A DNA stretch of 64,000 nucleotides from Serinus canaria (GCF_022539315.1 NC_066314.1:50963180-51027179); one strand, 5' to 3'. Positions 25,912 to 39,200 are shown, counted from the first letter of the stretch. Numbers and translations are program-made. Notes: generated by a model from the letters alone, not told the origin.

Positions 25912-26397
25912 TGAAAGTATTCAGGGCTGCCCCCAATGCAGGGAATGATTGGCATCTGACTCCATTATTCGGAAGGCTGAACAATTGCTTATCAAAATGA
26001 TATTATATTACATTATACTATACTATATTAAAGAGATACTATACTATACTATACTATACTACACTATACTATACTAGACTAGACTAGACTAGACTAGACT
26101 ATACAAAAGATACATACTAAAGAAAAACCTGTGACTAAAGAAAAACCCGTGACTGTCACCAGACAGACAGGACACAGCTTTGACCCAATTGGCCAAGGAA
26201 TCAAAACAATTCTCAGAAGAATCCAATTGACAAATCACTTCAGGTAAACAATCTTCTTAATACATTCCACATGTGCAAAAATAATAGGAGCAGCAAGTAG
26301 AGATAAGACTTGTTTTCTCTTCTTCTCTGTGCTTCCCCAGGAAAAATCCTATGAGACACATTATGTCTCTCTCTGTTCAGAGAATGTGAATGCCACA
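25912..26397 (-). mobile_element. Solo ERVK-like LTR with internal microsatellite, inside CR1
   Basis: 486 bp starting TGAAAG and ending GCCACA. It is flanked by GACAA on both sides (25907-25911 and 26398-26402); the downstream copy reads GACAAT, so the duplication may have been 6 bp with one T lost. It is the same family as 57814-58424, read in the other orientation: the shared blocks are the 'CTGACTCCATTATTCGGAAG' end, the 'TTGACCCAATTGGCCAAGGA' middle and the 'TCAGAGAATGTGAATGCCAC' end. The sense strand is inferred as minus because the sister copy has its AATAAA on the opposite strand. An 18-bp unit is tandemly duplicated at 26116-26151. Confidence 0.88.
26000..26104. repeat. Pentanucleotide microsatellite TATAC/TAGAC in LTR
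   Basis: AT-rich pentamers: TATTA-like units, then TATAC repeats (about 26036-26074), then about five TAGAC units (26075-26100). It lies inside the solo LTR, at the position where the sister LTR at 57.8 kb has its own larger array. Confidence 0.93.
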
Positions 26398-26402
26398 GAC
26401 AA

Positions 26403-26508
26403 TCATTTTGTTGAAGAAATTTTTCCTAATATCCATTCTAAACTTCCTCTGGTCCATCTCTTTTTTACTTTCACTTGTTACTTGGGACAAGAGATTGACT
26501 CCCCCCTT
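26403..26508 (-). mobile_element. CR1 LINE fragment, part 2
   Basis: This continues the CR1 copy of part 1 without loss: 'TGAAGAAATTTTTCCTAATA', 'CATTCTAAACTTCCTCTGG' and 'CTTGTTACTTGGGACAAGAG' are the next CR1 blocks in reverse complement. The match ends at about 26508. Together the two parts give about 290 bp of CR1. Confidence 0.9.
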
Positions 26509-29500
26509 GATTAGAGGGATTAAGCGCAAAGAGAATCGGTGGCTCAAGTAACAGTACCTATGATGAGTGCTCAAGAGACTGATTGAGGGAGGAAGACCTC
26601 TTTCAAGACAAGCCAGTGCGACTGGGGGACAATTAAAATGCCCATGAACAAAGATGCACAATGTGGAACAAAGACTTTTTTTGCATATGAAGAAAATGGC
26701 ATACTGTACTTGATTTCTCCATACCCAAGACTGCTTTATTTTTTCATGGACTTAGTGTACTCTGTGAGTCTTTGCTGAGGCAAGAATATTTGTTTAGAGG
26801 TCTTTTTTTGCAAATAAGAATAGCAAATATTGCAGTTATGAGATGGAAGTGTATAGAGAAATGTTGGGGGAGGGCAGGCAAAAAAGCATAATTGATATTT
26901 GCATCTAGTTGTGGTTCTGTGCAGCTTATCCTGCTCAAAGCATCTTTGTAATCACTACATACACATGCATCCTGACTCCACAGAATATATCCCTTGGAGC
27001 AACTGGGAAACTTAATTAATTATAAAAGCTTCAAGTCTCTTCTTTTGGAAGACACCCTATACAGAATAAATAACTTTCAGCTAGATGGTTCATGTCTGTA
27101 AAAATACATAGTTGAAATGCTGATGCAGAGAAATTTAATCCAAACTTGAGTAGAATTATTTGCTCTGATAAGCCTTCATGTTAAGGGCTGAGATACAGCT
27201 CAATCCCTCCAAGGCTTCTGGCTTGGTCAGTACTTAGTCAATTGCCTTGTATGAATATAAGATATACCAAAAGGTAACAGGCACAATGCTACCTTAAAAA
27301 GTAGTAGTATTCCCCTCATTCCTGGATATCAGTCTCAGTTTGGAGTCAGAAATTTCCAGACTGAACATTTCTGGCATCACCACTGGCAGGGATAACTACA
27401 GCAACTCGTAGCTCGCCATGCACGTATATTGAAAAGTGTTGGGAAAATTATTCAGACAACATCTGTGTCCTACTTTGAAGTAGTTTGTGTACAGCTCTGC
27501 GCACATCTGTTTAGGAACCTCATCTAAAGGCATTACCATCTTTTTCTCTTCATTAGAGAAAGAAAAAGCTCTTCCCAGATGCTTTCTTCTCTCAGTGTTC
27601 TTGTAGCTTCCTCTGTGTTTCCCTTAATATTAATTTGTCTACAGCACCATACTGAGTCATGAATATACTATTTTTCTGAAATAAAATATGAAAGGCAATT
27701 ACTAGTGCTTTTGATTTACTTGAAGAAAACCTGCAGCCTGTGGGTTTCTTTTATTTTTTGAACAGTTCATTCTGAACTGTAAAAAATAATGGAGAGCTTT
27801 GACCTGTGTCTGAGGTCAACGGAATATTGAAGTAAAAAACAATTACCAAAATCTTCATCTGCACCACTTTGATGATGTCAAATCAAGATGCTAAAACCTT
27901 ACAGACAGCTTTTTCTTGGGATTTGTGTGAAAGAGAAGGATCATAGCAGGTTAAAAATGTAAGGGAGTGTTTCACTTCAGTATTCATGGCTCATGTGCCC
28001 ATTTTCAGAGCCATGGGAAAAAACATGTGCATTCACAAGAACCCCATTTTGCTAAAGCACTTCAGTAGAAAACCAGATGTCAGAAATCCAATGGGCAATT
28101 CTACCGACAGACATTTATTTAGATGCTGATAGCTAGAATTCCTTGCCCTTGCCTTGCAATATGTCCACCCTGCAGAACAGAGCTGTGAGACCAATAACAG
28201 ACACTACTAAAACTAAAGCAACCTGATGACTACAGGAGGAGAAAGACATGCATTGCTAAATGCAGTGTCATCTCTTCCATCAGCAGTCATCTTGAAGTGC
28301 TGACTTTGATACAAATGTCACAGTCCAGAAACATCAATTGCTTCTTAACATTTAGCTTGACTGTGGCACTGATATGGCTATCTTTCAGTCTATTTGATTG
28401 CTGAAAAATTTAAGCAGAATTAAGGTACCAGTAGCAATCAGTCACAGATTGAGATAGCAGGATTACAGTTTCCTAATTTTCTTCTCATTTAAAAGCCTCG
28501 TATCTATCTCCTGACAATTCCTGCAATAGGTTCTGTGTTATGAAAAATAAAAACCTGTAGCTCTAATGGGAAAAAATAAATGGATGCAAAATAAATTGCA
28601 TTTCACATCAAAGCATATTCAAGGGCTACTGCACAATGTGTATTATTTATTTTCATATTTAATTCATCAAACTTCATATTTCTTTAATTTAAATAAACCT
28701 TATACCATCTATTTTGCCTACTGGCCCAGATAACTGAAGGCATTCCAGATGTGTCAGAAAATGTACGAGCACTTTTTTGCTCCAAACACAGGCCCTTGCA
28801 TAGACACAAAGGCATAAAATATGCATGTTTTCATGTATTTTAGGGAAAAAGTACTGTCCCTTTATTACTTTTATTATCGCTTTTCTCTTTTAATTTCTCT
28901 CTCTTTTCCCAGACTGTCTTTCCAACAACCATCTGCTTTTCCTCTTTCTAGTCTTCCCCACAACCCATTACATTGTTCTATACTTAAAAGAGATTACAAA
29001 TTTTACAGGGTCTAAATAACAATGTCCCCTCCAGAAAAATAACCACTCAACCCCACACCCCCTAAGGATTCTTCCGCCTGTATTGTTTTTGTCTACAATC
29101 AGGCATAAACCCTTCCCTGAATTTTTTCCCTTGTTTCTTCCTTATCACAATTGCACTTGATTCTTTATCAGCAGCTTAAATCACTAGTGCTGTTCACCAG
29201 TGCTGTTTGAAAAAATTTCAAAATGCTACTATCATTACCTTCGTTATAAAGTGTCCATGCTAAAAATAGCAGTATTTGATTAAAGAAAAGATAACTGAGA
29301 TGCTCATCCAGAGGATTAGTGTCTCAAGAGTAGGCAGGATCAACATGAGGTAGACAATAATCCATGCCGGAGTTTCAGTACTACTGTTGCAGAGAATGAG
29401 ATGAAGTGAGAATATATCATGTCCCTTGTGACAGTACAATCAAAAAGGAGAAAGATCTGTGAAAGGAATGGTCATCTTGGAAGACAAGGTGCACATGAGG

Positions 29501-30000
29501 TATTTTTTCCCTAGTGCAGAAATTGAAAGAGATATGTTGTCTCAAATTAAAATCTACAAGGCTTTTTGAGAAGATAGGGACCCATGCAGGTTTAACCATC
29601 CTGTCCCTAATGTGCTGCCTGTTCTGGGAAAGGCAAATCCCCACTGACACAATGGAAAGCTGGGAAAATGCTGAACACATCCTAGGTGCCAGGTTCAAAT
29701 TAATTATGTGGTTCAGAATTTCCTGGAGGATTTCTTTTGGTTGTTTTTTTTTTTCTGTGGGCTTTCCCCACACAGGAGGTCATTCAATCCAAGACTTTGC
29801 ACCTCACCTGCAAATATACAGCACAGCTTTCTCCTCCCTTTCAGAAGAGATTTAACAGTTTTGAACTTGGCTGTATGCCAGGCACCCACCAAAGCTGCTC
29901 TCTCAGAATTTTCACCACTGCTGTTCATGAAGGTATTCAATCAAGTAATATATTCCTGGGCCAAGGTTGCAGACACTTTGCCTGTGCAGAAAACATACCT

Positions 30001-30003
<3 letters not shown>

Positions 30004-30034
<31 letters not shown>
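30004..30034. repeat. (AT)n dinucleotide microsatellite
   Basis: An uninterrupted AT dinucleotide tract of about 15 units followed by AAAAG. A likely length-polymorphic locus. Confidence 0.97.
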
Positions 30035-30038
<4 letters not shown>

Positions 30039-30528
30039 TATTTTATTTTTTTTTATATTCAATGTTTCTCCATAGAAGACTGAACTGCAGGCCCAAAGTG
30101 ACTCAGGAGAGGAAAGGTGAGGAAAAGTGAACACCCTTTAAAAGAACAGTTATTGTAGCAGGGAGTGAGAAGACAAGTATTTTCATCACTCAGTATTCCA
30201 TGGACAAGGTCATGAAGAGTTTTAAGGAAATCTGCCACAGAGTGCTTCCTCCATCTGCCTTGATGACATCAGTTCAGTGGAGAGAGGGCCCTTGGACTGC
30301 CCAAACCATTGAAGCACTGGATTGGAAAGTGTGGTCTCATACAGAATAGTGAAAAATGAGTTTCTCAAAAACAAACAATGCCACATTGAATAAAGCCTTT
30401 CAGCTGGTTTTCAGATTCAGTCACCCTTGGAAATAGCCACAAGTACAATTTAGCTGATATCATCCAAATAAACACAAGGCTTTGTGACCAAGTGTGTTCT
30501 AAAGGTCCTATTACCAGTTCCTGACTCT

Positions 30529-30572
30529 TTAGCAATGATATCCAGATCCTTTAGCCATGGTATCCAGATCCC
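30529..30572. repeat. 22-bp tandem duplication
   Basis: Two adjacent units at 30529-30550 and 30551-30572 match at 19 of 22 bases; both contain TATCCAGATCC. A small local duplication with no link to a gene or transposon. Confidence 0.88.
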
Positions 30573-31893
30573 TAAACAAGCCCAGACATTTTCACTGTAG
30601 CATCTATTGTGATCCATGTAAAAAAAAATGCTGTCAAATACATCAGTGATCACAAGCATTATAAGAAAGGGACAGGGTCTAGAAATAAGGAGTAGCCATC
30701 CATATATTGTGAGAAGTGAGCTAGGATCAGCAATTTGTTTTGCTATCCTGTTGTTTTCTACTCACTTTGATAAGGAGGGGTTTTTCTTTGCTCTGGTGGG
30801 TTTTGGAGAATTCTAGACAAGAGGTCTCAGAAGGACAGACAGCTCTACCTTTATTAGAGATGCAGGAAAGTACAGGAGGCCTCTCTGGACAGGACCCTCT
30901 CCAGCAAAACTTTCTCTTTATCAAGGATAAGGGGAAAACTGTCATTGTGAAAGGACAGAATTTATCACTACCTATTTTTTACCTTTGTTTTTATAATTTA
31001 TAGTGACAAAACCATGAGCTGCAATTGAGGTTTTCCTCTTGGGACATTTAGATCTGTCCTACAGCACTTCTGAAGCCAGGTTATGCCTGACCTCCAAGTC
31101 CTCCTGCAGAAAAGAGCTTCCAAGGTCTACTGCAATCAAGTGTACTTTCAAAAGCAGGTATGGAACTGGTTCTTTATTACCTCTAGACTTACCAAAGCTG
31201 GTCAGAGCTGGAAAAATGCATGCAGAACTATTGTGTAGGGATGCACCTGAAGGCATATCCTGATATGAGCCAGTCTTATCCCAAGAGCAAACTAGGACCA
31301 AAATCAACCCAAAGAATAGAAGAACCATAAGGTTCTTGGTTGCTACCTTCCGTGTTGTTGCTTGGTCCTTTGTTTATGACACCACAAATCAATCTACACT
31401 GAGTATGGGATACATATTCACAATACCTTCTTCAGTTTTAGGTTGTCCACTGGCTGGATAGAACTCAGGAGCTGAAGCCCACTAGAGACCCAAACCCAAG
31501 ACCTTTGTTTGCATCTCTAGCTTAGAAGTGGAAAATTGCTGCACTTGTTCTCATCTCAGCTATTTCAGGATTCTAGTTTTCTAGACTATAGACATCTCAT
31601 CTTTCATTTCTCTATAAATCATTACTTTGTAGTGCACTAAAAATTATGGAAATCACATTTGTTTTCTCATTAATTTCTCTGTTCACACAGGAGGAAGGGA
31701 TCATCATCTTGAAGTTCATATTGTCTCTTTGAAGGGTTAGAGAAGCTACGACATGAGATATATTCTAGAATTCACTTTCAATTAAAATCTAAGAGGGTTT
31801 CCCTGCTCTACCAGAGAATTATCATTGCCATAAAGAAAATTTATCCTTATGGCTCCCTACAACAGTCTGCTTTTCAGTTATCAGTTAACTTTC

Positions 31894-33295
31894 AAAAGTG
31901 TCGTGGTTTGAGAGAAATTGAAGTTTTTTTTGTGGTGGTGTGGTCATGCTAATCGTTGTTCAAATTTTAATATTGGCTCCTGGTTTGTCCACTGAGGGCA
32001 TGGTTACGCCTCTGAGAACACAGGGGGTTAAAAGCTGTGAACTCCCAGGGGAATTTCCTTTTGGGTTCCGGTCTTGGAAGAGAACAGACCCTCCCCTGCC
32101 CGGCTCCGAGCTGGGCGGTTGGGGGGGGGCTGGGAGGGGAGCCATATGGCCAGAGGGAGGTAGGCCAGTCCTGGGCCGAAGGGTAGAGGAGCACTGCGAG
32201 GGCTTCAGTCAGCCATCCTCCATTCCCCCTCCCATCCGGAGGGAGAGAGAGAGAGAGAAAGCAGCCTGTGCCAGTGATAGCGTGGCTGGCGTGAAGGAGA
32301 AGGGGGGGATGCCCAGCAGAGCAGCCAGCCATGGGAGTTCATGAACCAAACCGGCAGAGCCTGAGACTTTTAACCCTTCTTGGGATGATGGAAACCTTGC
32401 AAATGCTGATTCCTCCTGAAGTTGAGGAGATAGAGTGGGATAGCAAGAAAATGGGCATGTGAAAGATATTGAGAGAAGTTGAGAAGAATCCTAGGTGGGA
32501 GGAGATGATGGAGTGGCCTTTGGCTGGACTTTTTCCTGAATCACCATGGCAGAACCCTTGAGTTCCTGTGACACAGAGACTGCCTTCTAGGGGGAGGCGA
32601 TGGCTGAGAGCCAGGAGAGTGCGGTGATGTGAAAGTGTGTGAACAGAGACGACGGGTGAGGAGGGTGGTGGTGGTGCCCTCCATCTTCGAAGAAGAAGAA
32701 GAGGAAGATGATCTCTGTTCAAGAGACCCCTCAGCCCCAGGGGGTGAAATCTGGGGGGGACAGGTGTCCCAAAAGGAGAGGGACTGTGCTCTCTTTGGAA
32801 CTGGACAAAGCATCCTTAAAGAGAAAAACCCTAGAAGCAGCTCTGGTCCATGTGCAGTGGTGAGAGCACTAGACATGGAAGGAAGAGGTCACAATGGCAA
32901 AATGTTCTCCGGGCGGTGCCACACGTGACATGGAAACACGAGAAGCTTTGACTGTTTCCTGGAGAAGTCTGTGGTGCAAGAGGGACTCCTCTCTTCTCGA
33001 GGAATTGAGAATTGATTATATAAAGGGTGGTGATGGACTGAGAGCGAGTGAACTAAAGGGTGGTAATGGAATTAGAAATTTGGTGGGGGGAGGAGGAGGA
33101 AATTTGGAAGGTTTTCATCCTGTGTTCTGTGTGTTTTTCCTTGTAGTTTTAGATTAATAAAGCTTTTTTTCCTTTCAATCTTAAGTTGGAGCCTGCTCTG
33201 CTCTGCCTCTGATCACATCTCACAGTAGATACCAGGGAAAGAGGTATTCTCATGGGGGCACTGGCATTGCGCCAGGCTCAAACCATGACAAAAAG
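31894..33295 (+). mobile_element. Long (1.39-kb) solo LTR with perfect 5-bp target duplication
   Basis: The body is 31899-33290 (1392 bp). It starts TGTCGTGGTTTGAG and ends CTCAAACCATGACA, a 14-bp terminal inverted repeat with one mismatch. AAAAG flanks it at 31894-31898 and 33291-33295. AATAAA at 33156-33161 sets plus orientation. The 5-bp duplication points to an ERVL-type element. It is GC-rich and purine-rich on the plus strand compared with its surroundings, with GA repeats (about 32242-32258) and GAA repeats (about 32688-32702); this explains the crowd of 99-134-codon open frames on both strands, none of which shows a retroviral domain. Confidence 0.93.
32113..32139 (+). other. G-quadruplex-type G-run cluster in LTR
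   Basis: Within 27 bases there are GGG, a run of nine G, GGG and GGGG with short spacers, enough for a four-tract G-quadruplex on the plus strand. It lies in the upstream (U3) part of the 1.39-kb LTR. Confidence 0.7.
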
Positions 33296-36200
33296 TTGTC
33301 TTAACTTAAAAACACCCAGCCATAAACAAAGAAACAAACAAGAAATTCTCTGATATCTTCCTTTCTGCTATCCATTGGCTGCAATCCCTTATGCAGTACA
33401 TAACCTGTCTACCCATAAAATATCCTTAGGAGCTGTGAGCTGCTTTCATAGTGGGTCTTGGTATTCCTTTGGCTTTCAAATTCCACCTGGCTTGGAATGA
33501 AGTCACTAGTAGGTGCATGAGAGCTCATCACGGACTTTAGTCTGTGTATGTTGAAGCTGCTGCTGATCTTCTCTTTCTCTTAAAGTTGCCTTTCTTCACT
33601 CTAGTTAACGTTTTTTTAAACTGTGGCTTTGTCTTTAGTATGCTCACAACTGTCTCTTATTGAGATAGAAACCTGAGCAACAAATTATTTTTAAAAATCT
33701 TTGAAAAAATTGTTTATTTGTGTCATGTACTGCATCTGTCAGATTATGTGATGAATTAAGTTAAGTAAAATTTAGCCCAGGACACTGGACTGGAAATCCT
33801 GAGCATCTTTCTCAGTTTTGGTCTGATGAATGAATGTACACAATTCCTATCAACTCTATGCATCAGTTTCCCCATATGTAAAATTGCAAAGAGCTATTAA
33901 ACTCACAAATAGCTTTGAAAGCAGTAGCGAAGAAACTTACTACAAAACAGCTCCGCATTATTGAAGGAGAAGAAGCTTCTAAAGTTGAGGGGCCTGGGTT
34001 TAAAGGCTTGTGAAAAATTAAAAGGTGCTGAATTCCCTTCCATTTTTGTGGATTTCATTTGCTAGATGATGAAAGAAAGAAACAAAGGAGTAATCAGGCA
34101 TAGACAGTAGATTGGTCTGTGAAAGTGGTAGGGGCCAGGTACCTGCTTTTCTTTTCCAATTGCATGAGGATTATGAACAAAGGAAAATGCAGTGAATTTC
34201 TTACAGATGACATGATCTCCCATCAACCATGTGCTCCACTGCACTCCAAACCCAAATTCCCACAGTATTTATGTACCTAAAAATACACACTGCTGCCTAA
34301 TGGTGCTCTCAAAAGTGCAAATGAAGTGCTTACACCCCACTGCCATCACCCGTAGTCTCTTTAGGTGCTTTACAAAACTTTAAGTGCCTACCTTCACCTG
34401 TGAGCACCTAAAACACCTTAGGAAATGAAGCATTAAGTGAGTCAGGAGTCTAAATGCCATCAAATTTTCTGGAGGGTAGGAGCCTTATTCAGAGTGGTGA
34501 AAGTAATGGTTCAAGATGGTTTGAGATCACAGCTTTGAGTCTTTGCTTAGCACAGGAATAGGATAGGGGCTAGACCCAGACTTCTTATGGTAAGGCCCCA
34601 CGTTACAGCTGGAGCTCTCTCTGAAGAACATCCAGGGGTCTCACAGCTCTGGATGGTTTGGGACTGTCCCACTTATCAGTGCAATCAGCGCCACTCTTTG
34701 GAGCAGCAAACTTGGTTTGCAATAGGTTGGGTTTGCAGCCGACAAAGCAGCTGCTCCTGACAGTGCACTCGTGGGTCTGAACACCTCCGAACATGGAACA
34801 GGGGCTTTGTACACCTGTACCCACTCTTAGGATAGAAGAGCCAGACAAATAGGAAAAACCCATTCTGTGAGAAATTATCCTGCTTCAGTTCTGCATGGAC
34901 GTGTTCCAGTGGAGGATCCCTGTTGGCACTTAGGCACTTCTGAAGGCATCATATACAGGAAGCTCCTTGGACTGGGTGGCTTTTCTTCAGCTGCCTTTTC
35001 ACAGACAGACTTGTCCCCTTACACCTCTCCACAGCCCTCCCACTGGTTTTCATTTCCCTTCACCAGTTCTGCTGATTGCTTTGTGAAATTTAAGAACTTT
35101 CTAGAAAGGAAAAGCTGCGTTTTGTGAATTCCAGTGCTTTATGCAGCTGAAATCAATGTCCATTCAGAGCATGTTTATGAAGAATTTTGGTTTGATTTGC
35201 AGCTTGTGTAAGCATGCATCAGCCTTGCAAAATAGAAAAGATTGCTTATTGTTCTGTGTGTGTAGAGCAAGATTTCAAGACAACATCATCCTGTGCATGT
35301 ACAAAAAAGGTATACAGGCCCAATTAATTTTCTTTCTTTCTGTATTATTTTCTAGTCTTTGTGTTGTGCTGGTTTTGAAAATAAAGTAAGCAGTTTCCAA
35401 ACCTCTTCCAGAAAATCTAATTTCTCTTCTAGTCTCTTTGTGTTGTTTGTTTATTTTTGACATTTTACTCTGTTGAGACATTGAAAATACACCCGGCAGT
35501 TTCAATTTTAATTTATGTATCATTATAGAACTTTCTTATGCAATCTAAAAAGAAATCATAGTTTTTCTGTATGTCTTGGGATCACCCTGCAGAATATGCT
35601 AAGACACAGTTGCTTTTCTGTGATAGATTTAGTCTGTTGGATGACAAGCAACTTTCATAAATAAGGGTTTATGTCTTTAATGTAGATACTGAATCAAAGA
35701 GAGTTTTATACAAATTTAGCAGCTTCCTGATTCTTGGGACATTCTGTTGATGGGAATATTCTTCTTAGAAAGTTAAAACTCCAAATGGCCTACCTAATCA
35801 CAGCAACCTTCCACCCTCTGTTTCTGTAAGGTAAAAAATATTGAAAATTGCAAGTGGCATTGGTGCAGCAGCTGGTTCTTTTAAGAAAGGATGAATAAGC
35901 AGTGGGATTCTTTGTGGGAGTTAATAATGGATGCTCAAAGTTTGCACAGGCTGAGAAAGCAATGAGGTTCTGTGAGCTGAGAACACACTGAGGATATGTA
36001 TTTAAGTGGTTGTTACAATATTCCCTTGAGTCCTGCTGCTGGTGCCTTTTCAGTAGCAATATAGCTCTGGATATGACTTGACATGGATGCTCTCAGGAAG
36101 AAGGAAAACTTCCTGGAAGAAAATCTGAAAACACTAGCAGAAGGAGCTGCAAGCTTTTGTGAGTTCAATGGAGCAGAGCTCGGTGGGAAGAAATGTGGCA

Positions 36201-39200
36201 TCTTGCTAATTAATGGGCAGAATTGTCAGGCAACTTTCAGCTCTCAATGGGCTAGTCAGCTCCATCAGCTCAGCACTGCGTGGGTCTCCTCTAATAATGC
36301 TGTTAATGTCACATTGTATTAATAATCAAAATTCCAATTAAATGACACTCCGCAAGTCTGTCTTTCCCATGTGTAAATGAAACCTGAAGTCACACTGGTT
36401 GTTTACTTTCTTTTATAGGATTTTGCAGTTGTTGTTCTTTAACACCTGTTTTGGAATGGAGTTTGTTTGCTCAAAATCTCATTAAAATCCACAACATTCA
36501 GCAAACACAGTTGTCCTCTTGTTTGGTTTTCATTTACATTAATGAGTATAAAAATTAAAAAGGCACCATTATGACGAGCGTCCAGGCCTCTCTGAATGTC
36601 CACAAATTAAATCCCCCCCGAGTTATCAGAATCTTTTCTTAAGCACAAGTCCACCATTTCTGCACTTTTTGATTCACTTGAAACCTGAAACTCAAAATGA
36701 CACTGATTTAAAAATAGCACTGTCAGCCTGGTTTGTAAAGTGTGCAAACAGCTTTCAGGAGGCAGGAAAAACAAAGAGGAATAGAAAAGTGAAGGGCTAG
36801 GTCCATTTCCAGCCTGCACGCAGACATGATTAGAGACCACCAGCTGAAACATGGCCAGTGTGTACAAGTGCAGAGCCCAGCTTACACTTTTGATTTATTT
36901 GCTGTAGTGGTGAGATTTTGCTGGGAGCATCCCAATCAAAGCCCTGTAGCACATTCTTCAGAAGAAGTTAATGATTAACTGAATCTCAGTCTCTCAGATA
37001 ATCTCTGAATCTATAAGGAGATCTATTTAGAGTCTTGTGCTACCCTGTGTCTCCCCAAAATCTTTCCAACTGGGCTTCTTTGACCAGTTCACAAACCCAC
37101 ATCCTGGCATTTACATCTTGGACTATTCCTCTCAGAATCTTTCCTCTAATATTCTATGATTAACTGTTAAATTTTAAAGTTCTGTCTTAATTGTGAGTTT
37201 TAGCTCAGACTTACCAGTAACTAAACTTTATGATGGTGAATTTAAGAAATATAGCAATTGTCTGTTACTGAGATTAAAAATCATAGTCAGTGGGGTTTTT
37301 AAAACTATGTCTTCATGCTCTTTCACTTGCTCTAATTTGTTATGTGAATTCTTTAGCTGTGAGCTGCCTGGACTGAGAATATACTTTGCTATTTATTGTC
37401 CAAATATTTCTTCACCAAGCAATTTGTATACATCACAGGAAAGGTGGGGTATACATCCATGAAATTTATGAGGAATTTAGCATGAATATAAAATTTATTT
37501 TGGAAATGTTGCTTCTTTTGTGGTTATAATCTCTTACTCAACTAGCCAGGATCATGTCCTCAACCAGGAAAGGTCTCTGAATACAGTCAGCTAGCCAGAG
37601 AGGCCTGGGCCCAGTATTGTCCCAGTACCAACAATACCTGTGAGTCCTGTAAAGCAGAAATCCCTGAATTTTCAGATATATCCATCTAGGTCCAGCACTG
37701 ACAATGCACCCTGGGAAGTGATTTCACTGAGTCAAAAGAGAGGAAGGATGCAAAGAATGCAAGCAGCAGTGGTGAGAGCAAATTGTTGGGTCAGTCTGCC
37801 TGACAGCAGCTGTGGAAGCACAGGATGAGGCATTTCTGCTTTTCTAAGTATCCATCACACTAAGCCCCACAGTGATCAGGTGTTTGCACTAGCCTTGCCT
37901 CTTGTGCCTCTTGACACTCCATCACTGTGAGTCCAGCAGCAGCCCAAAGCTCTTCCCAAGGTCACCCACCACCTACAATGTCTTTTTACCAGCTTGCCCT
38001 GTACTCTGGTCAAGCTACAGAAGTTTAGGTGGGGGCAAATTCAGGAGTGTCTCCTCAAAACTATCATCTCTGAGCAATTTGGGATCACAGGAGAAAAATC
38101 TGTTCTAATCCATTTTACGGTAAGTTTCTGAAACCTGTTGTTTGTGTTTCTAAGGCACAGTGAGACTCCGAGTTCAAACTTCAGCCAGGTTATTACTGGC
38201 ACCAGGGCCAGAAAGCAGATGAGCCATGGATTACTAGCGGAGATGTGGCCCTTTGTACGAAGAGACAGGAATCAAAAAGTGGTAGATGGATGTCACTAGA
38301 ACCTAGGGACTGCGGGTGGGAAAGAAGACATGCTTGCAAAGTACCCCACAAAACTCTCTGCTCCTTTACACCCTGTGACAGTGTGATTCAACCTGCAGCC
38401 TTCTAACCACAGTCCCTCTGATCATAAACCTTCACTCACCGCAAGGTGAAAAGGAACAAGTAAGATGTTGGAGTCAGATCAGCCATCTAAATTGCCCTGA
38501 ATTAATGCAGGTGTGATATAGAATACATCTTTAGGAAGACACCAGTTTTGATTTAGAAATAGGATCCTACCAGCCCACAACACACAGGAGTCAAAGGAGA
38601 ATATTAGCTCCAAACAAGAAAGAGAATTGTGGAGCAGAACAAAGAACTTCACATATAATGTGTCACATTTTCAACAAATGTTAAACAACTCAATCTCTGA
38701 AGCTAGAAGAACTATGCTGATTCGTGCCATTGTAAGAACCTGAGTCTAGAGTTTTAGGACTTTTTCAAAGGAAAGCTCTGCACTTCATTGTAATGCTGCC
38801 TTTGAAAGAACAGGTGGGGGTTTACATTTCTGGAGTTTGATGAAGTGTGTTGTACTTTGTACCTGATAAGAATAATATGTTTGTTTATTTTTTAGGTGGG
38901 TAGAAGAGAAGATTTATGTCCTTAATGATGCATTTCCCTTGCTTTTATGTATTTGGTGTTGCAAATGACAACTCCATAAGTAATGCAACTTCGCTTAATT
39001 ACAGCCCATTTTCTTCAAAACAAGTAGGGACATGAATTTTCAAGGGGACTTGCCTTTGTGGAAAATCTGAAGGTATAAAAATGAACTGGTGCATAGCTGC
39101 AAGGATAAAGAAATAGCAATAAGAACCAAATTGGAATAATACTAGATGTCAAGTCAGCTGGTGATTTTGCTGTAGAGAGACTAATTCCTCTCAATGATTT

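Larger units (their letters stand above)
26509..31893. other. Unique AT-rich non-coding sequence with small tandem repeats
   Basis: About 5.4 kb with no recognisable gene or transposon. It holds the (TA)n array at 30004-30034, a T run at about 29745-29756 and a 22-bp tandem duplication at 30529-30572. The 140-codon plus frame 29708-30130 reads through the T run and the TA array and is a chance frame. Confidence 0.5.

Noticed and set aside
29708..30130. 140-codon frame
   Set aside because: It reads through a T run and the AT microsatellite, giving homopolymeric and Tyr-Ile repeats.
31940..33157. Cluster of 99-134-codon frames
   Set aside because: All lie within the 1.39-kb LTR, which is purine-skewed; LTRs of this kind do not encode proteins and no domain is seen.
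37141..37162. ATTCTATGATT resembling a CR1 terminal repeat
   Set aside because: The upstream sequence does not match the CR1 3' UTR.
37585..37640. GGCCTGGGCCCAGTATTGT resembling CR1 ORF2
   Set aside because: Too short, and neighbouring blocks are missing.
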